Assembly (NCBI GenBank): GCA_963730395.1
Contig: CAVSSK010000023.1
Location: forward strand, 1-64,000
Reading direction: 5' to 3'
Source: Bog-473 sp963730395
GTDB lineage: Bacteria; Actinomycetota; Acidimicrobiia; Acidimicrobiales; RAAP-2
DNA length: 64,000 bases
Shown: positions 10,000 to 18,574 of the stretch, one piece after another
How positions within the stretch are numbered: position 1 is the stretch's first letter
How the letters are laid out: every line of letters begins with the position of its first letter
Program-made: the position numbers and the translations under genes
The notes under the pieces: model-generated
The model's input: the letters and a program-made list of their open reading frames with translations, nothing else
Told to the model about the DNA's origin: nothing
Databases searched by the model: none

Positions 10000-10276
10000 T
10001 GCGAAAACCTTCTCGACAAGAGAACCCCTACGAGTACACCCTGTCGGTGACCGGGATGGTCGAGTACGGCGAAAGCTTCCGAGACATCATGGGCGGACTG
10101 AGCGCGCCCCGCCGGGAGGGTTGCGCGTCGACGTGGCCTTCGAGGGTCCGATGACCGGACGCCTGAGTGGCAGCGTCGTCGGAGTTAGCTGGGTCAACCC
10201 ACTGCAAATCTGGGGCATCGGCTCGGTGGATTTCGGCACAGGCACGGTCAACGTCACCGCGTATCTGCCCGGGTAG
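10000..10276 (+). pseudogene. DUF3237-like protein, frameshifted and internally deleted
   Basis: Two frames join near 10115. The first reads YEYTLSVTGMVEYGESFRD and the second VDVAFEGPMTGRLSGSVVGV, then SWVNPLQIWGIGSVDFGTG. From memory, family relatives have about 50-60 more residues between the GSVVGV strand and the WVNPLQIWG strand, so the middle of the beta-barrel appears missing. With both a frameshift and a deletion it is probably non-functional. The start is uncertain because no good ATG/GTG precedes the coding signal in frame. The family name is my recollection of the sequence pattern, not a search result. Confidence 0.4.
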
Positions 10277-10363
10277 ACCTCCGGGTCGGCGCCCGGTCCG
10301 TTTTCTGGTCACGGCACCCGGCGAAGGGCACCACGAACTGGGCCGATCGACGGAGCCCGGCTG

Positions 10364-10771
10364 CTACCAGTCATCGAACGCCTGCGATTGGATGTCGATG
10401 ATGCTGACCAGCACACCGAGGCGACCAATGATTGCCTCGGTGTCGGCCAAGGGATCGAAGATCGCTCGCTGCGCGGTCAGTGCGGCCTCGGCGCATGACT
10501 TCAACCACAAGCCAACGCGCCCACGCAGCTCCACATCTGGACAGGCATTGGCCGCCATCCAGCGCTTGGCGTCCCAGGTGGCAGCCTGAAGCTCATCCGC
10601 CGCCGCCAATATGGTGACTTCGGTCACGCTCAGCGACGCCGAGAATCGGCGCGCGGCGGCCGACACGGGGTGCAGCGCGGTCGACGCCGTGATCAGCCAG
10701 CGCTGTGCGGTTCCGTCCACATCCATGCCTAAGCGATTCTTGCGAGATCGTCCGATCCCCTCTAGAGCCAT
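10364..10771 (-). CDS. Hypothetical protein
   Basis: This 135-residue, mainly helical protein includes RWLITASTALHPVSAAARRF, DELQAATWDAKRWMAAN and an acidic C-terminus. No family is recognised, and there is no signal peptide or membrane segment. The ATG at 10771 is chosen because GAGG lies about six bases upstream; a start ten codons earlier has no such site. It converges with the DUF3237-like remnant and diverges from the lipoprotein esterase. Confidence 0.55.
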   Translation of the reverse strand: MALEGIGRSRKNRLGMDVDGTAQRWLITASTALHPVSAAARRFSASLSVTEVTILAAADELQAATWDAKRWMAANACPDVELRGRVGLWLKSCAEAALTAQRAIFDPLADTEAIIGRLGVLVSIIDIQSQAFDDW

Positions 10772-10955
10772 ACGGACCTCGGCCGGACAACCTCCCCACA
10801 AAAATCGACGGATGAGACGTCGGCCTGCGGCTGTCTGCCCCGGCAGACCGAACCGGCGAGGTCCCTTCAGGCACCCCGTGACATGCCCTAGAGGTGACCA
10901 AGGGCCCTGGTGACATCCGACGGCCGACCCGAGACTGGTTGAGGTGATCCGGCGA

Positions 10956-11831
10956 ATGCCTCTTCTGGCCGGGCTGCTCCTGGCGGGGCTGCTGGCCGGC
11001 TGCAGCAGCGCACCTCACCAAGTGGGATTCTCGCTTGGCACTGCCGATCGGAACCTGACGTACTGCAACTCGCAAAGCCTTGATCTCTACATCCCTCGTG
11101 TCGCAGTCACGCGGCCTCTTCCCATCGCACTGTACGTCCACGGGGGAGGTATGACGGCCGGAGACAAGTCCGACCTCAATCCACTCTTCCTCGACGAACT
11201 GGCTTCGGCCGGTTATGCGGTGGTCAGCGTCAACTATCGGCTTGCACCCGAGTTTCGGTTTCCCGCGCAGATCGAAGACGTCAAGTGCGCAATCCGGTAT
11301 CTAGGGGCGAATGCACCACGGTACGGCCTGAACGGAAAGGAGATATTCGCGTTCGGCACCAGTGTTGGAGGACAGCTTGTTGCGCTTGCTGCCCTCACGG
11401 GTTCGCATTCGACCTTCGACGTCGGACCGTATCCGAACGAGCCGAGCAACCTTCTTGCGGTCGCAGACATATTCGGGCCGGCGAACCTCACCGAGGGAGC
11501 AGCAGGGTTCTCTCCCTCCGGCACTCAGCAAGTCTTTGGCAAGAATGATCATCGGGACCTCGTTCGTGCCAGCCCCACGTCCTACGTTGCTCCGAACTCG
11601 CCCCCCATCCTTCTTGTTCAGGGAGTCGACGACACAAAGGTTCTCAAATCGCAATCGATCGAACTGTATAGAGACCTCAAGGCGGCGGGTGACCGGACTC
11701 AACTGGTCTTGGTCCAGAACATGGGTCACATGTTCGTGCAAGTCGGCCCGAGGCCGCTCGACCCCAGTCTTCGACAGATCGCGAGAGACATCGTCAGCTT
11801 CTTCGACGATGAAGGGTCACAGAGCCGGTGA
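10956..11831 (+). CDS. Secreted alpha/beta-hydrolase lipoprotein (esterase/lipase, BD-FAE/HSL-like)
   Basis: The protein has about 291 residues. A lipoprotein signal peptide, MPLLAGLLLAGLLAGC, places the lipidated cysteine at residue 16, so it should be anchored outside the membrane. The oxyanion motif HGGG lies in ALYVHGGGMTAGDKS. The nucleophile elbow reads FGTSVGGQ, and the acid and histidine are likely in GVDDTKV and NMGHMF. This is the carboxylesterase/acetyl-hydrolase architecture. The ATG at 10956 is preferred to an in-frame GTG at 10944 because GAGG lies at a workable distance and the signal peptide starts there. Confidence 0.87.
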   Translation: MPLLAGLLLAGLLAGCSSAPHQVGFSLGTADRNLTYCNSQSLDLYIPRVAVTRPLPIALYVHGGGMTAGDKSDLNPLFLDELASAGYAVVSVNYRLAPEFRFPAQIEDVKCAIRYLGANAPRYGLNGKEIFAFGTSVGGQLVALAALTGSHSTFDVGPYPNEPSNLLAVADIFGPANLTEGAAGFSPSGTQQVFGKNDHRDLVRASPTSYVAPNSPPILLVQGVDDTKVLKSQSIELYRDLKAAGDRTQLVLVQNMGHMFVQVGPRPLDPSLRQIARDIVSFFDDEGSQSR

Positions 11832-11935
11832 GTGCCACGGCATCCTCCGCCTCTCGCCACGCTAAAGGGAGCCCCGGTTTGGTCCGATGCGGAGAGGTGG
11901 CCGCTGACGAGCGGGGCACCGGCCTGGGAGGCGAG

Positions 11936-12190
11936 ATGACGCAAACGGATCGTCGGAGCGAACTGCCTGTGGGCGTCTCTGACCTGGTCGTCGACACTCG
12001 GCCCGCAGCCGCGGCTGATTGGCAAGCTGATTTCGTGGCGGAGCTGGACTCAATGAGCAACGCGCCCCTCTTCGACCTGTTCTACGCCGATCCGCCGGGA
12101 CCTCCCGACGCCTGGGACGCGCGGCTGGCAGTCGCGCTGATCGTTGTTCCGTGGTTGCTGATCAGTTCGTTGATCTGGATCTGGGCGTAG
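11936..12190 (+). CDS. Small hypothetical protein with C-terminal membrane segment
   Basis: This 84-residue protein starts at an ATG just after GGGAGGCGAG. Its acidic N-terminus (VSDLVVDTRPAAAADWQADF) is followed by a proline-rich stretch (YADPPGPPDAWDAR). The last 20 residues are hydrophobic (VALIVVPWLLISSLIWIWA), predicting a tail-anchored membrane protein. No family is recognised. It is co-directional with the esterase, about 100 bases downstream. Confidence 0.5.
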   Translation: MTQTDRRSELPVGVSDLVVDTRPAAAADWQADFVAELDSMSNAPLFDLFYADPPGPPDAWDARLAVALIVVPWLLISSLIWIWA

Positions 12191-12331
12191 CGGGCGCCCG
12201 GGCGCTCAATCCCTCGTCAATCGCCCGCTATGACACGTCCGCGGCCTCCTCGGGCGTAGCGGGTCCGCCGCCGAGCATGATCGGGGTCTGCTGTGCGAGC
12301 TCCACGAGGAGCCGGCCGCTGACCGGTGCGC

Positions 12332-13447
12332 TCAATCCTCGAGAGGGTGACCACCCACTGAACGGCGCATCGCGGCATGCAACCGGTTGGGGGTCAGCAC
12401 GCCGAGGTAGCGATCGCCGTCGACGACCGGGATCCAACGCACGTCGTGCTGGAGCATCTCGCTGAGAGCGGCCCGGAGAGAGGTGCCGAGGGGAACCTGG
12501 ACCTCGAAGGGGACGAGACGATCCTTTACCGAACCGGTCAGAGCCGGATCGAGGTCGATCCAGCCGTGGAGGTGCGCGTCATCGTCCACCACGACCGCCC
12601 ACCGGCTGTCGGCTCCGGCGACCGCCGCTCGGGCGTCGAGCATGGAGAGGTCGGGTGTCACCTGGGGAGGGTGAAAGAGGTCGTCTGGCTCGATGGTCAC
12701 GACGGCCAGGCGTCGGACCCCGCGGTCGGCGCCGACGAAGTCGGCCACGAAGGCGGTGGCCGGGCGCCCGAGCACCTCACTCGGGGTGTCGTACTGCTCC
12801 AGCACGCCGCCTTTGGACAACACCGCTATCCGGTTCCCCAACTTGGTGGCCTCGTCGATGTCGTGCGTGACGAACACGATGGTCTTCTTGAGCCCGGCTT
12901 GCAGGTCGAGAAACTGCTGTTGGAGGCGTTGCCGGGTGACGGGGTCGACGGCGCCGAAAGGCTCGTCCATGAGCAGCACCGGCGGGTCCCCGCCCAGCGC
13001 CCGCGCCACGCCGACACGCTGACGCTCGCCGCCTGAGAGCTCATGGGGAAACCTCCGTCCATAGAGGTCGGGGTCGAGGCCGACCAGGTCGAGCAGCTCC
13101 CGCACCCTGGCATCGACTCTCGAGCGGTCCCAGCCGAGCAGGCGCGGCACGGTGGCGACGTTGTCCGACACGCGGCGGTGAGGGAACAAGCCGCCCTGCT
13201 GGATCACGTAGCCGATGCTCCGCCGCAACTGGACCGGATCGATCTGCAGCACGTCGGTCCCGTCGATGAGGATCCGACCCCCCGAGGGCTCGATGAGCCG
13301 GTTGATCATGCGCAGCGTCGTCGTCTTGCCACAGCCCGACGGGCCGACCAGCACGCACAGCTCGCCGTCGGCCACCGTCAAGCTCAACTCGCCCACCGCC
13401 ACCGAGTCGGCGCCGTAGCGCTTGGTCACCCGGTCGAGCGTGATCAC
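12332..13447 (-). CDS. Osmoprotectant/glycine betaine ABC transporter ATP-binding protein (OpuCA/ProV-like)
   Basis: The 371-residue ATPase has Walker A GPSGCGKTTT, a Q-loop in SIGYVIQQGGLFPH, signature LSGGERQRVGVARAL, Walker B LLMDEPFGAVDP and switch FVTHDIDEA. The C-terminal part carries two CBS-like segments (SMLDARAAVAGADS and EMLQHDVRWIPVVDGDRYLG). That combination marks the ProV/OpuCA subfamily, in which CBS domains sense ionic strength. It energises import of betaine-type solutes with the two permeases and binding protein encoded divergently downstream. It starts 84 bases from the first permease on the opposite strand, so one shared intergenic promoter region probably serves both. Confidence 0.93.
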   Translation of the reverse strand: MITLDRVTKRYGADSVAVGELSLTVADGELCVLVGPSGCGKTTTLRMINRLIEPSGGRILIDGTDVLQIDPVQLRRSIGYVIQQGGLFPHRRVSDNVATVPRLLGWDRSRVDARVRELLDLVGLDPDLYGRRFPHELSGGERQRVGVARALGGDPPVLLMDEPFGAVDPVTRQRLQQQFLDLQAGLKKTIVFVTHDIDEATKLGNRIAVLSKGGVLEQYDTPSEVLGRPATAFVADFVGADRGVRRLAVVTIEPDDLFHPPQVTPDLSMLDARAAVAGADSRWAVVVDDDAHLHGWIDLDPALTGSVKDRLVPFEVQVPLGTSLRAALSEMLQHDVRWIPVVDGDRYLGVLTPNRLHAAMRRSVGGHPLED

Positions 13448-13530
13448 CAGGAGGAAGGTTACCCACCGCTCCCTGGGAGCTACCCCACACGCTCGGCGGT
13501 CGAGCGTGACGTCCGGGTAACGTCGGCTCG

Positions 13531-14212
13531 ATGCTGTTCGGGACGAACCCGTTCTTCCGATGGAGCTACATCACCAGCAATTGGAGCCAGATCCAGGCCG
13601 ATCTGGTCCAACACATCGAGCTGAGCCTCATCGCAGTCGCCATCGGGACCGCCATCTCGATCCCGTTGGCCGTGTTGGCCTGGCGCTACCGGATCATCAG
13701 AGCCCCGGTCTTCGGGGTGGCCAGCGCCCTCTACATCATCCCCTCACTGGCCCTGTTCGCCATCCTCGGGCCCATCACCGGTTTCGTCGCGTCCTATACG
13801 ACGGCGGAGATCGCCCTGGTGGGCTACACGCTGCTCATCCTCATCTGGAACACGGTTGCCGGCCTCGATGCCGTCCCCGCTGACGCCCGTGAAGCGGCGA
13901 CCGCGCTCGGGTATTCGCAGCCTGGCCGCACTCGTGCGCGTCGACCTCCCTCTTGCCTTGCCCTATATCTTCGCCGGCCTACGCGTGGCCACCGCGACGG
14001 TGATCGGACTGGTCACCGTCACCGCACTGATCGGCCTCGGCGGCCTGGGCCAGCAGATCACGTACGGCTTCAACATCGGCTACAACACGCCGATCATCGT
14101 CGGCCTCGTCCTCTCCGTCGCCCTGGCCGCCGTGGCCGACCTCCTCTTGGTCGGTGCCGAACGACTCGTCGTGCCCTGGGCGCGCACCCGCCGGGCGAAG
14201 GCGGTCAGCTGA
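13531..14212 (+). CDS. Osmoprotectant ABC transporter permease (OpuCB/ProW-like), frameshifted
   Basis: The permease is about 226 residues when joined. The first frame covers ELSLIAVAIGTAISIPLAVLAW through VPADAREAATALGYS, the conserved EAA loop. The second covers LAALVRVDLPLALPYIFAGL and the C-terminal membrane segments including LGGLGQQITYGF. The shift lies inside the EAA loop near 13918: dropping the C at 13918 restores a continuous family reading, which suggests a sequencing error. The start ATG at 13531 opens a short periplasmic segment. It is followed directly by the second permease. Confidence 0.88.
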
Positions 14213-14213
14213 C

Positions 14214-14978
14214 GTGTCATTTCTCGCCCATGTCTTCGAGTGGTTCACCACGTCGGCGAATTGGACCGGTCCCCAGGGCATCCCGACGCTGTTCTTGCAC
14301 CAGCTCGAGCTCTCGGTGGCGGTTGTCCTGACGGCCATCGTCCTCGGTGGCGGTCTGGGCGTCGTCCTCGGCCACACCGGCCGCGGTGGCCTGGTCGCCG
14401 TCAACGCCGCCAACGCGTTTCGGGCCGTGCCCACGCTGGCCCTGCTCACGCTCCTGGCCATCCAACCGGCTATCTCGCTCAAACCCGGCGGGAGCCTCGC
14501 TCAATGGAGCGGATTCCTCGCCGCCTGGCTGGCCCTCACGGCACTCGCGATCCCACCCATCCTCACCAACACCTACGTGGGGATGAGGGAGGTGGACGCC
14601 GACGTGCGCGACGCGGCGAAGGCCATGGGCCTCACCGGCGGCCAGGTCCTCCGCAGGGTCGAGGCCCCTCTGGCCCTCCCGTTCGTCATGGCCGGGGTGC
14701 GGACCGCCTCCATCGAGGTGGTCGCGACCTCGACGCTGGCCGCCTACGTCAGCTACACCGACCTGGGCACACTGGTGATCACCGGCCTCAACACCAACGA
14801 CTCGGTGGTGGCCTTCAGCGGCGCCCTGTTGGTGGCCGCCATGGCCGCGCTGGTCACGCTGGCCCTCAGCCTGCTGACCAGGGTGCTGACACCCATCCCC
14901 CTGCGTCGCACGGGTCGATCACGTGGCCTGGTGACCGACCCGGGATTGGCCCAACCGGCCGCCACGGCCAATATTTGA
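14214..14978 (+). CDS. Osmoprotectant ABC transporter permease (OpuCD/ProW-like)
   Basis: This 254-residue permease begins with GTG one base after the stop of the first permease. It has about six membrane segments and the EAA-type loop VRDAAKAMGLTGGQVLRRVEAPLALP, which docks on the ATPase. The family forms the membrane channel with its paralogue upstream. Earlier in-frame starts exist inside the upstream gene, but the tight spacing favours 14214. Confidence 0.9.
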   Translation: MSFLAHVFEWFTTSANWTGPQGIPTLFLHQLELSVAVVLTAIVLGGGLGVVLGHTGRGGLVAVNAANAFRAVPTLALLTLLAIQPAISLKPGGSLAQWSGFLAAWLALTALAIPPILTNTYVGMREVDADVRDAAKAMGLTGGQVLRRVEAPLALPFVMAGVRTASIEVVATSTLAAYVSYTDLGTLVITGLNTNDSVVAFSGALLVAAMAALVTLALSLLTRVLTPIPLRRTGRSRGLVTDPGLAQPAATANI

Positions 14979-15092
14979 CAATCCCGATGTAAGTGGTCAC
15001 GCTTTACGGTCATTCGACAGTTCCGTTGCAGTCCGGCTGCGACGGTCCCGGTGCACTCGGCGTCTTCCCCACAACCAAATAGAGGTGGCCTC

Positions 15093-16007
15093 ATGCGATT
15101 CACGCGGTCCTTGTTCTCCGGCATCCTTGCCGCCGTCGCCGCAACGTTGATCGTTCCGGTCGTCTCGGCCGGGGCCTCGAGCCAAGCCTCCAGCAAGCCC
15201 ACCATCACCATCGGCTCGACCAACTTCGAAGAGCAGGCCATCGTGTCGAACATCTGGGCCGATGTCCTGAAGAAGGCCGGCTACAACGTGACGGTCGAGC
15301 CGAGCCTGGGCACCCGGGCCATCGTCGTCCCCGCCATCGAGAAGGGTCAGATCGACCTGGAGCCTGACTACGCCGCCTCTCTGCTCGGCTTCCTCCATGG
15401 CGGGAACCCGCAGCCGGCGGGGGACAACATCGCCACCGCCATCCCGGCCGACCAGAAAGCCCTCGCCAGCTCGGGCGTGACCGTGCTGCCCGCCTCCAAG
15501 GCCCTCGACACCAACGTCTTCGCGGTGACCAAGGCCACGGCCTCCAAGTACCACCTCACGACCATTTCGAGCCTCAAGTCCCACGCCTCGCAATTGACCC
15601 TCGGCGGGCCACCGGAGTGCCCGACCTTCGCGGGCTGCGAGCCGGGTCTGAAGAAGACCTACGGACTGACCTTCGCCGGGTTCAAGTCCCTCGACGAGGC
15701 AGGCCCGCTGAGCGTGGCGGCCCTCAAGAACGGCGAGGTGCAGGTGGTCGAGCTCTTCTCGAGCGACGGCAACGTGGTCTCGAACAATTTCGTGGCGCTC
15801 ACGGACAACAAGCACCTCGAGGGCGCCGACTACATCGTCCCGGTCATCCGCAAGTCGGTGGACACCTCGGGCGTGGCGAGCGCGCTCAACGCCATCGATG
15901 CCAAGCTGACCACCAACGCGATCTCGAAGCTGAACCTCGATGTGACCGCGCAGCAGGAGCAACCGGCCGCGGTGGCCCAGGCCTGGGTGAACTCGGTCCA
16001 CGGCTGA
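15093..16007 (+). CDS. Osmoprotectant ABC transporter substrate-binding protein (OpuCC/ProX-like)
   Basis: The 304-residue secreted protein has a signal peptide (MRFTRSLFSGILAAVAATLI, ending near VVSAGA). The mature part opens with ITIGSTNFEEQAIVSNIW and has QIDLEPDYAASLLGFL, the classic OpuAC/ProX pattern. It captures choline or betaine-type solutes for the permeases. The ATG at 15093 has AGAGGTGG about four bases upstream and starts the signal peptide, unlike an earlier in-frame ATG. With no lipobox cysteine visible, membrane retention is not obvious. Confidence 0.92.
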   Translation: MRFTRSLFSGILAAVAATLIVPVVSAGASSQASSKPTITIGSTNFEEQAIVSNIWADVLKKAGYNVTVEPSLGTRAIVVPAIEKGQIDLEPDYAASLLGFLHGGNPQPAGDNIATAIPADQKALASSGVTVLPASKALDTNVFAVTKATASKYHLTTISSLKSHASQLTLGGPPECPTFAGCEPGLKKTYGLTFAGFKSLDEAGPLSVAALKNGEVQVVELFSSDGNVVSNNFVALTDNKHLEGADYIVPVIRKSVDTSGVASALNAIDAKLTTNAISKLNLDVTAQQEQPAAVAQAWVNSVHG

Positions 16008-16042
16008 CACGCCGGGAGGTCGTCTCGGGGATCGTCGGCCCC

Positions 16043-16864
16043 CTACTCGGCATGGCCCTCGGGCCGGCTGGGACTGAGGACGGGCGGCGGGACCGCGATG
16101 GCCGGCGCCTCGGTGCCCCCGTCGATCTCGAACACCTTGCCGGTCACCCAGGACGAGGCGTCGGAGACCAGGTACAGGACGGCGCAGGCGATGTCCTCGG
16201 GCTCGCCCGGGCGGCGCATCGGGGTGCCCTCGACGAACTGCTGGCGCAGGGTGTCGTCGGTCAGCACGATGTCGAGCGAGCGGGTGGCGACGCCGCCCAC
16301 GTCGATGGCGTTGACCCGCACCCGCGGGGCCAGCTCGGGCGCGATGTTGCGCGTCATCCGGTCGAGTGCCGCCTTGGCGGCGCCGTAGGCGACGAACATC
16401 GTCTGGGTCATGCTGGCCGAACGCGACGAGATGTTGACCACCGCACCGTGGCCGACGGTGTCGACCATCTGGCGCGCCGCCAGCTTCGTGAGTGTCAGCG
16501 GTGCGGTCACGTTGAAGGCGAACGTGCGGGCCATGAAGCCCTCGCTCGTCTCCATGGCGGCCCGGGGCATGGCCCCACCCGCGTTGTTGACCAGGACGTC
16601 GAGGCGGCCGAACTCCTCGACCGTGCGTGCGACGAGGCGTTGGCAGGCGGCGGCGTCGGTGACGTCGGTGGGCACGACCAACGCGCGCCGGCCCAGGTCC
16701 TGGATGTGACCGGCCACCTCCTCGAGGTCGGCCACGGTGCGGGCCGCCAGGACGATGTCCGCCCCGGCCTCGGCCAACCCGATGGCGATGCCTCGACCGA
16801 TCCCGAGCCCGGCACCGGTGACGATCGCCGCCCGCCCGTCAATCGAGAAACGGTCGAGGATCAT
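16043..16864 (-). CDS. SDR-family oxidoreductase
   Basis: This classical short-chain dehydrogenase of 273 residues has cofactor loop TGAGLGIG, NNAGGAMP, catalytic Ser in VVNISSRSA and the YGAAK active site (YxxxK). The C-terminal PEDIACAVLYLVSDASSWVTG and EIDGG pattern is that of FabG-like enzymes. Its ATG overlaps the TGA of the upstream gene (ATGA), so the two are translationally coupled. The substrate is unknown. The coupled partner suggests a short steroid, lipid or xenobiotic degradation unit, which is inference only. Confidence 0.92.
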   Translation of the reverse strand: MILDRFSIDGRAAIVTGAGLGIGRGIAIGLAEAGADIVLAARTVADLEEVAGHIQDLGRRALVVPTDVTDAAACQRLVARTVEEFGRLDVLVNNAGGAMPRAAMETSEGFMARTFAFNVTAPLTLTKLAARQMVDTVGHGAVVNISSRSASMTQTMFVAYGAAKAALDRMTRNIAPELAPRVRVNAIDVGGVATRSLDIVLTDDTLRQQFVEGTPMRRPGEPEDIACAVLYLVSDASSWVTGKVFEIDGGTEAPAIAVPPPVLSPSRPEGHAE

Positions 16865-17937
16865 GCCCGGGCCCGCCGGTCCCGGTGCAAGCCCGGTGCG
16901 GCGCGGCCGGCCACCAGAGGCATCTCGAGGTAGGTCAGCAGTCCCGGCTCGGCCCGGCAGACGTAGGGGATGGCGTTGACGCAGTGCATGGCGGTGGCGA
17001 CCACTCCCGGGTTGCGCACGAGACCGGCCTCCACGGTCTCGGGGTGCAGCTTCTTGAAGGTCGTCAGGCAACTCGGATCACCCGTGATCTCGATCTCGAA
17101 GCGCTCACCGTCGTCCCCGAAGCCCCAGGCGGGGTCGAGGTGCTCCTCGCCCATGAGCCAATTCACGGCTGCGGTGACCACGGGCTCGCCGTCGACGACG
17201 GCCTCCCACTTGAAGCGCTGTGCCGCCACGGTCCCCGGCTGGATCGGCCCGATGGGCGAGTCGATCGGGGCGGTCGCCACTGCCATCTCGTGGGTGGTCC
17301 GCAGCTGGGGCTCGACGTCGAAGCCCAGCTCGTCGGCGACCATGAAGATCGACTGGCGGAAGCCACCCCCGAGCGCGTCGATCATGACGCTGGCCCGGGC
17401 CTCCTCCGGGGTCTTGCCGAACAGCATCCAGTCGCGGACCACGTCCGGTGCGCCGTAGGTCCGGATGTCGGAGAACTCCTCCGCCCGCACATGGGTGATC
17501 ACACCCGACAGGGCAGAGATCATGAGAGGGAACCGCTCCGTGATGCCCCCCGGGTTGATCCCCGTGCCGTGCAGGGTCACCCCGGCCTTCGTGGCGATGG
17601 CGTCGAACTTCTCACGCTCCTCGGGCGGGGGGTAGAACCAGCCGAGCGGGGTGACGACGTTCTTGCCCGACTCGAGGATGGCGGCCACCACCGCCGGGTC
17701 GGCGAAGATCGGGCTGTAGAGGACGCACTCGGCGTCGGTGGCCAACAGGGCGTCGACGTCGCCGGTCGCCCTCACGCCGAGGTCGCCCCGCCCCAGGAGC
17801 GCACCGAGGTCCATCCCCTCCTTGGCCGGGCTGTGGACCCAGGCCCCGACGAGCTCGAGGTCGGGATGGGCCAGCATGCCCTCCATGGCGGCGCGCCCCA
17901 CTCCCCCGGTGGCCCACTGAATGACGCGGTAGCTCAT
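16861..17937 (-). CDS. Dihydrodipicolinate reductase-like NAD(P)-binding oxidoreductase
   Basis: The 358-residue protein has an N-terminal Rossmann fold (VIQWATGGVGRAAMEGMLAHPDLELVG), a strand motif ECVLYSPIFADP and a GTGINPGGITERFPLMISAL segment. These are typical of the DapB-like family annotated as dihydrodipicolinate reductase or 2,4-diaminopentanoate dehydrogenase. Such genes are frequent in actinobacteria next to SDR and cholesterol-type catabolic genes, where their reaction is unknown. The ATG at 17937 is chosen because an AGGA lies upstream and the Rossmann strand begins at once; a start 18 codons earlier adds an atypical extension. Confidence 0.88.
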   Translation of the reverse strand: MSYRVIQWATGGVGRAAMEGMLAHPDLELVGAWVHSPAKEGMDLGALLGRGDLGVRATGDVDALLATDAECVLYSPIFADPAVVAAILESGKNVVTPLGWFYPPPEEREKFDAIATKAGVTLHGTGINPGGITERFPLMISALSGVITHVRAEEFSDIRTYGAPDVVRDWMLFGKTPEEARASVMIDALGGGFRQSIFMVADELGFDVEPQLRTTHEMAVATAPIDSPIGPIQPGTVAAQRFKWEAVVDGEPVVTAAVNWLMGEEHLDPAWGFGDDGERFEIEITGDPSCLTTFKKLHPETVEAGLVRNPGVVATAMHCVNAIPYVCRAEPGLLTYLEMPLVAGRAAPGLHRDRRARA

Positions 17938-18066
17938 GGGCGGCACATCCTTTGCTCGCGGCGACGAGGTGGTCGCCCGGAATGATGCCACCTCGGTGGG
18001 GGCCGCACCGCCCCTGAGACGGCGCCGACGACGGGTATTTGGTGGACCGTCGCGGTCCGCCAGCCG

Positions 18067-18522
18067 CTACGGCTGCTGGCAGAACGGGTTGGCGCCGTTG
18101 ATCGTGCTCTCGGCGGTTGCCGCCGACTTGGCGCTCGTCCAGTGGCTGCCGATGTTCGCCACCACCTCGAACCAGTAGTTGGTCCCGGTGGTCAGCGCGG
18201 CGCTCGTCCACGGTGTGGTGACGCCGCTGGCCATGAGGCCGTACGTCCCGGTGGCCGACGTCGTCGAGTCGTAGACCGAGTAGTTCGTGGCGTGGGTGAC
18301 GGCGGACCAGGTGACCTTGATCGTCTTGGCCGTCGTGGGCGCGGCACAGACCGCGGTGACTCCGGTGGGCGCCGACGGAAGGGGGTCGGCATGAGCCTCT
18401 CCCGAGCTGCCCGCCACCAGGTGGACGACCCAGTTACCCGCCGCGAGCGCCGTGCCGACGGCGCCCAACAAGACGACCGCCGTCACGACGAGGAAGACAA
18501 GGGGGCGAGCCGCGGGCCTCAC
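18067..18522 (-). CDS. Secreted fibronectin type III-like protein, NWVV/AGSSGE family
   Basis: The 151-residue protein has an N-terminal hydrophobic segment (VFLVVTAVVLLGAVGTALA), then NWVVHLVAGSSGEAHA. The remainder resembles one fibronectin type III domain: SAPTGVTAVCAAPTTAKTIKVTWSA, TNYSVYDS and TNYWFEVVA. It is probably exported and membrane-anchored or released. The segment just after the hydrophobic stretch closely matches the next gene, about 50 bases upstream in the same orientation, so the two arose from a common export/anchor module with different outer domains. Confidence 0.75.
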   Translation of the reverse strand: MRPAARPLVFLVVTAVVLLGAVGTALAAGNWVVHLVAGSSGEAHADPLPSAPTGVTAVCAAPTTAKTIKVTWSAVTHATNYSVYDSTTSATGTYGLMASGVTTPWTSAALTTGTNYWFEVVANIGSHWTSAKSAATAESTINGANPFCQQP

Positions 18523-18574
18523 TTCTGGCTCTCCCCCTGTCCTCCCTGTCGGACGTCACGGCCGTCAGGCTCGA

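Noticed and set aside
16885..17985. 366-codon plus-strand frame opposite the dihydrodipicolinate reductase-like gene
   Set aside because: Antisense His/Arg/Gly-rich composition; the minus strand has a clear Rossmann fold and a coupled neighbour.
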